Shown piece by piece: positions 8,243 to 14,868 of a stretch of DNA of 59,520 nucleotides. Numbering within the stretch: the first letter of the stretch is position 1; each line of letters starts with the position of its first letter. The position numbers and the translations under genes are program-made. Origin of the DNA: Paenibacillus solanacearum (lineage in GTDB: Bacteria; Bacillota; Bacilli; Paenibacillales; NBRC-103111). The notes below the pieces were generated by a model, which did no database searches, was not told the DNA's origin, and worked only from the letters and a program-made list of their open reading frames with translations. The stretch is taken from contig NZ_CAJVAS010000039.1 of NCBI RefSeq assembly GCF_910593845.1, positions 1 through 59,520 on the forward strand, written 5' to 3'.

Positions 8243-9109
8243 ATGGACTTAAGTATTATCGTAGTAAATTATAATACACGTGAATTGACGCTGAATTGTT
8301 TGGAATCCATCTTCGATTCAGAAACATGTTTTAAATATGAAGTGGTGCTTGTAGATAATCACTCTACCGATTCCTCGGTAGATGCAATACTGAATCAATA
8401 TCCTGATATTAAACTGATTTGTAATCATGTTAATTTAGGATATTCAAAAGCAAACAATCAGGGAATTTGTATGGCACAAGGCAGATATATTCTGCTATTA
8501 AATTCTGACACTATTGTCCAACGATATACTTTGGAAACGATGATCAGATTTATGGATCATAACCTTTCGGTAGGCGCAGCAGGCTGCAAGATCATATTGC
8601 CTGACGGCTCTCTCGATAGAGCTTGCCGTCGTGGCTTCCCAACACCGTCAGCTTCGTTTTATTACGCCTTTGGCATTTCAAAGCTCTTCCCGTCGATTTC
8701 CCGGTTTAATCAGTACCAGTTAAGCCATTTAGATCCTGATAAGGATTATCCGGTTGACTGCCTGGTAGGCGCCTTTATGATGGTAAGACGTAAGGTAATT
8801 GAACAGGTTGGGTTGCTGGATGAGGAGTTTTTTATGTATGGCGAGGATATTGATTGGTGCTATAGAATCAAACAAGCCAGGTGGGGGATATATTATTATC
8901 CTTATACTCATATCGTCCATTATAAAGGCGCAAGCAGCCGGCGTAAGCCTTTGAAGATTATATATGAATTTCACCGTGCGATGTTTTTATTTCACAAGAA
9001 GCATTTTCGTAAAAAGTACTCATTTTTGATCAATGGCTTAGTGTATGCTGGCATTTCCGCGAAATTATTGATGGCACTCTTATTAAACAGGTTTGGATCC
9101 GTGAGGTGA
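8243..9109 (+). CDS. GT2 family glycosyltransferase
   Basis: This is a 288-residue GT-A enzyme with SIIVVNYNT at the N-terminus, VLVDNHSTD around 36-43 and the DXD-like NSD at 87-89. DEEFFMYGEDIDWCYRI in the second half matches WcaA/WbbL-type transferases. The ATG at 8243 follows GGAG by about six bases; an upstream in-frame ATG at 8219 lies just after the promoter and lacks a ribosome binding site. It probably adds a second sugar, perhaps another rhamnose, to the repeat unit. The following gene begins four bases after its stop. Confidence 0.8.
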   Translation: MDLSIIVVNYNTRELTLNCLESIFDSETCFKYEVVLVDNHSTDSSVDAILNQYPDIKLICNHVNLGYSKANNQGICMAQGRYILLLNSDTIVQRYTLETMIRFMDHNLSVGAAGCKIILPDGSLDRACRRGFPTPSASFYYAFGISKLFPSISRFNQYQLSHLDPDKDYPVDCLVGAFMMVRRKVIEQVGLLDEEFFMYGEDIDWCYRIKQARWGIYYYPYTHIVHYKGASSRRKPLKIIYEFHRAMFLFHKKHFRKKYSFLINGLVYAGISAKLLMALLLNRFGSVR

Positions 9110-9113
9110 GAAC

Positions 9114-10520
9114 GTGGTTAGGCAAAGTCAGAGCTTTTTATCTCAGTTATATGCGTTAACGGATTTTGTTTTTATCCAATTGGTGTTCTTATTTTCATGG
9201 TGGTTGAAATTTAAAAGTGGATTGATTCCTTACGAAAACCCTCTGCCGATTGAAAATTATGCTCTATGGAGTGTAGTATACGGCGGAATTGCAATATTAT
9301 TAAGTTATTTTGTCAATTTTTATACGCCAAAGCGAAAAAAAGGATTTTCATACGAATTATTCACCATTATTCAAGTATACACCATTAGTTTACTGATACT
9401 TTTAAGTTTTTTGTTTATTTTCAAGGAACTTGATATTTCACGTTCTTATTTGTTACTTTTCCTGGTAAATAATATGCTAGTCATAAGCTTTTACCGATAC
9501 ATGATGAAGACAACTTTAAAAAAATTGAGGGAAAAGGGCTACAATAAGCAATTTGTGTTAATATTGGGTGCCGGTTCCGTAGGGAAACATTTTTATTCAA
9601 ATTTAATACAGCATCCTGATCTAGGGTATGAGGTTGTAGGATTTTTAGATGATTTTCTTGTAAAACATGAATCTGGCTTTGATACCTTTAAGCCGATCTT
9701 AGGTAAGGTAGATGAACTCGAGGATATTCTTCAAAAATTATTGATTGATGAAGTAATCATTGCGTTGCCATTGAATGCGCACCGTAAATATGGAAGAATC
9801 ATTGGTATTTGTGAAAAAGCTGGCGTTAAGACATTAATAATTCCTGACTATTTCGATTTTTTACCGTCTCGTCCTTATTTTGATAATTTTGCAGGTATCC
9901 CATTAATAAATGTTCGAGACATTCCATTAGATGAATTTCGCAACCGTTTCTTGAAAAGGGCTTTTGATATTATTTTTTCTCTAGCTGCAATATTTATAAC
10001 CTCACCGTTGCTGATACTAATTGCAATTGGAGTTAAACTAACATCGCCAGGCCAGATCATCTTTAAACAAGAACGGGTGGGCCTAAATCGTAGAACGTTC
10101 ATGATGTACAAATTTCGGTCAATGCGGGTACAAGCAGAAAATTCATCTGATAAACAATGGACTACGGCAGATGACCCAAGAAAAACAAAGTTCGGATCTT
10201 TCCTTCGAAAGACGAGTTTAGATGAACTGCCACAATTCTTTAACGTTTTATTTGGACACATGAGTGTTGTGGGGCCAAGACCTGAACGCCCGTACTTCGT
10301 AGAACAATTCAAGGAAGAAATACCAAAATACATGGTTAAACATCATATACGTCCGGGGATTACCGGGTGGGCGCAGGCGAGTGGATTACGTGGTGATACT
10401 TCGATAGAAGATCGAATCAAGCACGACATCTTTTATATAGAAAATTGGAGCTTCTTGTTCGACATTAAGATCATTTGGCGAACAATCATTAACGGTTTCG
10501 TAAACAAAAACGCCTACTGA
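9114..10520 (+). CDS. Undecaprenyl-phosphate sugar phosphotransferase (WbaP/EpsL-type)
   Basis: This enzyme would start glycan assembly by moving a sugar 1-phosphate onto undecaprenyl phosphate. It has the usual 468-residue layout: about four to five N-terminal membrane helices, a Rossmann-like segment beginning ILGAGSVGKHF near residue 145, then a hydrophobic helix and the bacterial sugar transferase domain. The catalytic core includes KFRSM, the DELPQ segment and VVGPRPERP. The GTG start follows GAGGTGAG. It is the last gene before the terminator. No Wzx or Wzy is present in this window, so the rest of the export machinery must lie upstream or elsewhere. Confidence 0.9.
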   Translation: MVRQSQSFLSQLYALTDFVFIQLVFLFSWWLKFKSGLIPYENPLPIENYALWSVVYGGIAILLSYFVNFYTPKRKKGFSYELFTIIQVYTISLLILLSFLFIFKELDISRSYLLLFLVNNMLVISFYRYMMKTTLKKLREKGYNKQFVLILGAGSVGKHFYSNLIQHPDLGYEVVGFLDDFLVKHESGFDTFKPILGKVDELEDILQKLLIDEVIIALPLNAHRKYGRIIGICEKAGVKTLIIPDYFDFLPSRPYFDNFAGIPLINVRDIPLDEFRNRFLKRAFDIIFSLAAIFITSPLLILIAIGVKLTSPGQIIFKQERVGLNRRTFMMYKFRSMRVQAENSSDKQWTTADDPRKTKFGSFLRKTSLDELPQFFNVLFGHMSVVGPRPERPYFVEQFKEEIPKYMVKHHIRPGITGWAQASGLRGDTSIEDRIKHDIFYIENWSFLFDIKIIWRTIINGFVNKNAY

Positions 10521-10542
10521 TATCGTAACCTAATATATATCA

Positions 10543-10577
10543 AACTCCTATAACCTCCCCGTTATAGGAGTTTTTAT
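10543..10577 (+). terminator. Intrinsic terminator of the glycan locus
   Basis: A perfect 12-bp stem (AACTCCTATAAC with GTTATAGGAGTT) encloses a six-base loop CTCCCC and is followed by a T run. It ends the plus-strand glycan operon and coincides with the change from AT-rich to GC-richer DNA. Confidence 0.9.
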
Positions 10578-10597
10578 TTCCTCCCCCAACCTTGTCT

Positions 10598-10627
10598 GCA
10601 TAATTGTCCAAGTCCCCACATAGACAT
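10598..10627 (+). promoter_or_regulatory. Possible SigE-type sporulation promoter
   Basis: GCATAATT at 10598-10605 and CATAGACAT at 10619-10627 are separated by 13 bases. This resembles the mother-cell SigE consensus (-35 near TCATATT, -10 near CATACAAT). The gene it would drive is a LolA-like homologue of B. subtilis ydcC, a mother-cell sporulation gene. The match is imperfect and made by eye. Confidence 0.35.
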
Positions 10628-10668
10628 GTTATCAGTTAGCATGATCATGTGGTGGAGGGGATGGAGTT

Positions 10669-12018
10669 ATGCGGCGGTTCACGTGGGTAGTGGCCCTAGT
10701 GATGGTTTGTTTAAGTGTGGTGGTGAGCGGGTGCGGCCTCTCAAGGAAAGACGCCGGCTCGGTTGTGAAGGAACTGGATGGGACGATGAGTAAGCTGAGC
10801 AGCTACCATGGAATCGGCCAGATGACGCTCAAGACGGGACAAGAACCGCAGGAATACGCGGTGGAGGTCTGCTTCCAGGCACCGTCGTATTACCGGATTT
10901 CGCTGACGAACGCCAAGAAGGATATTACGCAAATTGTGCTTCGCAATGACGACGGCGTGTTCGTGTTGACGCCGCATTTGAACAAGAGCTTCCGGTTCCA
11001 GAGCGATTGGCCGGAGAACCAAGGGCAGGCGTACTTGTACCAGTCGCTGGCGCAAAGCATCATTATGGATAACGAGCGGCAGTTCGTATCCGATGAGAAA
11101 GCGTATATTTTCGATGTCGTGGCCAACTACCAGAACGGCTCTCTGGCGCGCCAGAAAGTATGGCTCGATAAGAAAAACTTGGCGCCGCAGCATGTGGAAG
11201 TGTCCGACCAAAATGCCAACGTGATGATGGTCGTGAACTTCGACAAGTTTGAATTTGGCACGAAGTTTGACAAGGATTATTTTGACATGCAGCGTAACAT
11301 GACAAGCTGGAACCTCAAGTCGCTGCCGACAATGGCGCAGGGCAGCGGTGCAGCTTCGGCGGCAGGTACGCACGACACGACGCATAGCAACGAGAGCACC
11401 AAAGGTGCCGCTGCAAGCGCGGGAACGGGCAAAGAAGCCGCCGCGGGCAATGGAGCAGACAAAAATAACGGCGCAGCCGCGTCAACCGATAACAAGTCTA
11501 CTGCAAACACCGGCTCCGGATCGAACGGTGCGGCTTCCAGCAGCAATGGGGCAGCGGCGAATGGCGGCAGCACGAATGGAGCGACCAGCGGCAATACAAG
11601 CGCTGCCAACGGTTCTGCCGCGGCTCCAGGCACGAATAAGGGCACAACGGCCGGGGCGGGAACTGACGCGCAGAAGCAGCAATCGTTCGGCATTATCGAG
11701 CCGAGGTATATGCCTACTGGCGTGAAGAAGCAGGATGTGACCGAAATCAAGCTGGGCGAGGATAAAGGGGTTATGCTGCGTTACTCCGGAAAATACAGCT
11801 ATACGTTGACGGAGTCGCGTCCGCAAGCGCAGACGGTATCGCTGTTGCCGGGCGATATTATGGATCTCGGCTTCACGCTGGGCGTGGTGACGGGCGATGC
11901 CAAGAAAACGTTGACTTGGACGTATGATGGGGTGGAGTTCCGTTTGTCGACGGGCGACCTGCCTCCGGAGGAAATGATCAAGGTCGCGCAAGCGGTGCAA
12001 GGCGAAATGGGTAAATAA
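10669..12018 (+). CDS. ydcC: LolA-like lipoprotein, YdcC homologue with low-complexity insert
   Basis: The 449-residue product begins with a signal peptide and lipobox VVSGC, Cys22 being the lipidation site. Residues about 25-224 form a LolA/LolB-like beta fold of the outer-membrane-lipoprotein-sorting superfamily, seen in spore formers in YdcC and GerS. Residues 225-335 are an Ala/Gly/Ser/Thr/Asn-rich tract with no expected fold; the remaining 114 residues (FGIIEPRYMP onward) look like a small DUF4367-type domain. It is longer than YdcC mainly through that tract. The ATG follows GTGGAGGGGATG. Position immediately before alr matches B. subtilis. Its likely site is the outer face of the membrane during sporulation; the exact job is unknown. 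Confidence 0.75.
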   Translation: MRRFTWVVALVMVCLSVVVSGCGLSRKDAGSVVKELDGTMSKLSSYHGIGQMTLKTGQEPQEYAVEVCFQAPSYYRISLTNAKKDITQIVLRNDDGVFVLTPHLNKSFRFQSDWPENQGQAYLYQSLAQSIIMDNERQFVSDEKAYIFDVVANYQNGSLARQKVWLDKKNLAPQHVEVSDQNANVMMVVNFDKFEFGTKFDKDYFDMQRNMTSWNLKSLPTMAQGSGAASAAGTHDTTHSNESTKGAAASAGTGKEAAAGNGADKNNGAAASTDNKSTANTGSGSNGAASSSNGAAANGGSTNGATSGNTSAANGSAAAPGTNKGTTAGAGTDAQKQQSFGIIEPRYMPTGVKKQDVTEIKLGEDKGVMLRYSGKYSYTLTESRPQAQTVSLLPGDIMDLGFTLGVVTGDAKKTLTWTYDGVEFRLSTGDLPPEEMIKVAQAVQGEMGK

Positions 12019-12036
12019 GCAGGTGTAGCTGGAAAG

Positions 12037-12079
12037 CTTCGCCCTTCGATGGAATTACAATCGGAGAGCGGAGTTTTTT
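12037..12079 (+). terminator. Intrinsic terminator after the LolA-like gene
   Basis: CTTCGCCCTTCGAT pairs with ATCGGAGAGCGGAG across a nine-base loop, with G-T pairs and one mismatch, followed by TTTTTT at 12074-12079. It separates ydcC from alr transcription. Confidence 0.8.
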
Positions 12080-12463
12080 GGCATAATTGGGAAGAAAGCT
12101 TGTAGGCGGCATTCAATCCGCTTTATTAAAAATGTCTACCATTGCTTGAGTTCTGCAACTCTTGAGTTATATAGGGATTACCCATCTCTAAGCAGCCATG
12201 CGTTTCTGGAATGATATGAGCATTATCGGTCATCTGGGGTTCCGAACACGGGTGGAACGACCTTCCAACGGCTGTTAGTAAGGCGGTTGGTAAATACTGA
12301 CGAACGCATTTGTTACTGTTTTATTCGTTGACAGTCGGCGGTGGAACGCATTAACATGGGGATATTGCACGCCGGGAGCGCCCATTTGATGGATTGAAGC
12401 CACTCATGAAGCGCGTTCCATGAGACGGTCGTGCGCAATGAGAATTGAAGAAGGTGAGAGGGT
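12080..12463. other. Non-coding spacer before alr
   Basis: No convincing gene is present in these 384 bases. A TTGACA hexamer at 12329-12334 lies 17 bases before TTAACA (12352-12357), a possible but weak promoter for alr. A short imperfect hairpin (CCAACGGC with GCGGTTGG) occurs near 12265-12292. The ribosome binding site for alr, AAGAAGGTGAGAGGG, ends the spacer. Confidence 0.4.
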
Positions 12464-13672
12464 ATGGACTCGTTTTACCGGCCCACTCGAGTGGAGATCT
12501 CTCTGGATGCACTGCAGCATAATTTGCAGCAATTCCGGACGGTTCTGCCCGAGCATGTGAAATTGATGGCTGTGGTCAAGGCGGATGCTTACGGACACGG
12601 CGCTGTGGAGGTTAGCCGGGAGGCGCTTCGCTGCGGCGTTGAGTATATTGCTGTGGCATTTTTGGATGAAGGACTGGAGCTTCGCAGAGCGGGCATACAG
12701 GCGCCGATTCTCGTGCTGGGGTACACCCCGCCGGAAGGGCTGGAGACGGCCTGGACGCACGATATTACGCTGAACGTATATACGCATGAGCTGCTGGATG
12801 CATGGCAGAGGATCGGGCGAGCTAAGCACGACGAGCGTCCGTTAAAGGTTCATATTAAGATCGATTCCGGGATGCATCGAATCGGGCTCACAGATGTGGG
12901 AGAGGCTATCGCATTGATCGAGCGGGCTAGGCAGCTTCCTGGGCTTTGCGTAGAGGGCTTGTTCACGCATTATGCTTGTGCCGACGAAGCGGACAAAAGC
13001 TATACGTACGAGCAGTACAACAAGTTTGCGCAAGTGGTGGAGCATTTTCGGCGGGAGGGCGTGGAGTTCCCTTATGTTCATGCTGGGAACAGCGCTGCGG
13101 CCATCGATCTGCCCGATTGGACCTTCAATATGGTTCGGATCGGGATCAGCATGTATGGGATGTACCCGTCCGAAGAGGTGAATAAAGCCCGTATCGAGCT
13201 TCTGCCGGTGCTTAGCATCAAGTCCAGCGTCGTGATGGTCAAACAGGTTCCTGCCGGTGCAGGCGTCAGTTATGGGGCGATCTACCGGCCGGCTGCGGAA
13301 GAGACGATTGCGACGCTGCCGATCGGGTATGCGGACGGGTTCTCGCGTATGCTCACGGGCAAAGCGGAAGTGCTGGTTGGAGGAAGGCGCGTGCCGGTAG
13401 TAGGAAGAATTTGCATGGATCAATGTATGTTGAATGTGACCGGACTGGCCGATATAAGTATAGGGGAACAAGTTGTCATTCTCGGCAGCCAAGGGAACGA
13501 GTGCATTACGGCGGAGGATCATGCGGCATGGCTAGGAACGATCAATTACGAAATAACCTGCATGATTTCCCACAGGGTACCGCGAGTCTACATCAAGGAT
13601 GGACGCGTATGTCTGACCGTCAATCCGCTGCTTCATCACGAGTGGGAGCAGCCGGGAGCGCCGCGCGATTGA
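12464..13672 (+). CDS. alr: Alanine racemase
   Basis: Alr interconverts L- and D-alanine with pyridoxal phosphate and supplies D-alanine for peptidoglycan. The PLP lysine sits in VVKADAYGHG (Lys near residue 38), in the N-terminal TIM barrel. The second catalytic base region SYGAIYRP and the C-terminal beta domain with VGRICMDQ are present. The 402-residue length is slightly above the usual 370-390 because of a longer C-terminal tail. The ATG follows a GAGAGGG ribosome binding site. Its position between ydcC and the EndoAI/EndoA pair is the conserved Firmicutes order. Confidence 0.95.
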   Translation: MDSFYRPTRVEISLDALQHNLQQFRTVLPEHVKLMAVVKADAYGHGAVEVSREALRCGVEYIAVAFLDEGLELRRAGIQAPILVLGYTPPEGLETAWTHDITLNVYTHELLDAWQRIGRAKHDERPLKVHIKIDSGMHRIGLTDVGEAIALIERARQLPGLCVEGLFTHYACADEADKSYTYEQYNKFAQVVEHFRREGVEFPYVHAGNSAAAIDLPDWTFNMVRIGISMYGMYPSEEVNKARIELLPVLSIKSSVVMVKQVPAGAGVSYGAIYRPAAEETIATLPIGYADGFSRMLTGKAEVLVGGRRVPVVGRICMDQCMLNVTGLADISIGEQVVILGSQGNECITAEDHAAWLGTINYEITCMISHRVPRVYIKDGRVCLTVNPLLHHEWEQPGAPRD

Positions 13673-14044
13673 ATGGTAACCTGCCGTTGAGGTAAGGTAC
13701 AGTGAGTCAGTGGCACACGGAAAATATGCTGCGAATAGTCGCTGACGATAGGCCTTATGCGGGGCGCACGTTAAGGCGTCATCCGTTCGAAAGTTGGGTG
13801 TGACGTATGCTTAATCCCGGTATAACAAGCCGTATGGGTACAATTGCCACCGAACTTTTTTTTGCCCATGAGAGGATTTTCTTGTTTTACCGCGAATATG
13901 TATATATCATACTTTTGCGAATACAGCGCACGGTATAACATACTTGCTATACTTCGTGCATATACTCACTTTGTATATTTTTACTGGAAGATTGCCATAC
14001 TGGTGGTAACAGGTTTTTGTATTGTTTTGGGGGTGCATGTTCAG
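13673..14044. other. AT-rich promoter region before the toxin-antitoxin pair
   Basis: No gene is supported here. Bases 13880-14000 are markedly AT-rich and contain several -10-like hexamers (TATAAC at 13934-13939, TATACT at 13961-13966) without well-spaced -35 partners. This is the probable control region of ndoAI-ndoA, where the EndoAI ribbon-helix-helix protein would be expected to bind. The operator itself could not be defined. Confidence 0.4.
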
Positions 14045-14326
14045 GTGTCCAATGCGCATAACACGAAGCGTATCATGATCAGTTTGCCGGATTATTTGCT
14101 GCAGGAAGTGGACCATCTGGTTGAAAAGGAAAATTCCAATCGGAGCGAATTCATTCGCCAAGCCATGAAGCTTTATCTGTTGGAACGGAAAAAGCGTCAT
14201 TTGCGCGAATCGATGCAGCGCGGGTACATGGAAATGGCGAAGATCAACCTACACATGGCCTCGGAGGCATTTCAGGCGGAGGAAGATGCGGACCATACGC
14301 TAGACCGTCTAGTGAGCGGGGTGTGA
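14045..14326 (+). CDS. ndoAI: Antitoxin EndoAI (ribbon-helix-helix)
   Basis: EndoAI neutralises the EndoA ribonuclease and, as a ribbon-helix-helix protein, represses its own promoter. The N-terminal strand TKRIMISLPDYLL and the following helices (NRSEFIRQAMKLYL) form the DNA-binding dimer; the C-terminal part (GYMEMAKINL to LVSGV) wraps the toxin and is nearly the same as in B. subtilis. The GTG at 14045 gives 93 residues, the same as B. subtilis EndoAI, and lies about 11 bases after GGGGG. Longer in-frame starts run into the AT-rich promoter region. The toxin gene starts three bases after the stop. Confidence 0.9.
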   Translation: MSNAHNTKRIMISLPDYLLQEVDHLVEKENSNRSEFIRQAMKLYLLERKKRHLRESMQRGYMEMAKINLHMASEAFQAEEDADHTLDRLVSGV

Positions 14327-14329
14327 CGA

Positions 14330-14680
14330 TTGATTGTCAAACGTGGCGATGTTTTTTTCGCGGATCTGTCACCAGTTGTCGGTTCGGAGCAGGGCGGTAT
14401 TCGTCCGGTTCTGATCATTCAGAATGATATTGGCAATCGCTTCAGTCCTACGGTCATCGTGGCGGCGATTACGGCGCAGATTCAAAAAGCCAAGCTGCCA
14501 ACGCATGTGGAGATTGACGCGGAAGCGCACGGTTTTGACAGGGATTCGGTCATTTTATTGGAGCAGATTCGGACGATTGACAAGCAGCGTCTCACCGATA
14601 AAATTACGCATTTGGACGAAGAGACCATGCGGAAGGTCGATGATGCTTTGCAGATTAGCGTTGGACTGATCGAATTCTAA
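14330..14680 (+). CDS. ndoA: mRNA interferase EndoA (MazF family toxin)
   Basis: EndoA is a sequence-specific endoribonuclease; the B. subtilis enzyme cuts UACAU. The 116-residue length equals the B. subtilis protein. GDVFFADLSPVVGSEQGGIRPVLIIQND carries the active-site loop with the conserved Arg, and SVILLEQIRTIDKQRL is the second core motif. The start is TTG with a weak ribosome binding site (GCGGGGTGTGACG) overlapping the antitoxin end, which fits lower toxin than antitoxin synthesis. A terminator follows, so antitoxin and toxin form a two-gene unit. Confidence 0.95.
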   Translation: MIVKRGDVFFADLSPVVGSEQGGIRPVLIIQNDIGNRFSPTVIVAAITAQIQKAKLPTHVEIDAEAHGFDRDSVILLEQIRTIDKQRLTDKITHLDEETMRKVDDALQISVGLIEF

Positions 14681-14688
14681 TGAATCTT

Positions 14689-14720
14689 CGAGGCGGGGGT
14701 GGTCGAGACCCTCGTTTTTT
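14689..14720 (+). terminator. Terminator after ndoA
   Basis: CGAGG at 14689-14693 pairs with CCTCG at 14710-14714, and TTTTTT follows at 14715-14720. The stem is short but the T run is good. Confidence 0.6.
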
Positions 14721-14744
14721 ATTTGACGTCAAGTATCGGCAGGA

Positions 14745-14854
14745 CGATGTTGCAGTTGCAATGTAAATTGACAACTGACATCCATAACTCGATGTAACAG
14801 TTGCAATGTGATTGACAACAGACATCAGTGAATTCGATGTAGCAGTTGCAATGT
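14745..14854 (+). repeat. 45-bp tandem repeat before tex (three core copies)
   Basis: A 20-base core, CGATGT-N2-CAGTTGCAATGT, occurs at 14745-14764, 14790-14809 and 14835-14854, with a strict period of 45 bases. The 25-base spacers are also related; each holds ATTGACAAC followed by GACATC. The last copy ends directly before the tex ribosome binding site (AGGAGGGG). Each period therefore carries a TTGACA hexamer, so the array could supply repeated -35 elements or operator sites, or be a leader RNA repeat. Function unknown. Confidence 0.85.
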
Positions 14855-14868
14855 AGGAGGGGCAGCGG

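Noticed and set aside
12240..12300. GGGTGGAAC-like string before alr, considered as a T-box
   Set aside because: The string lacks the full T-box sequence, no specifier stem or terminator follows, and alr is not a usual T-box target.
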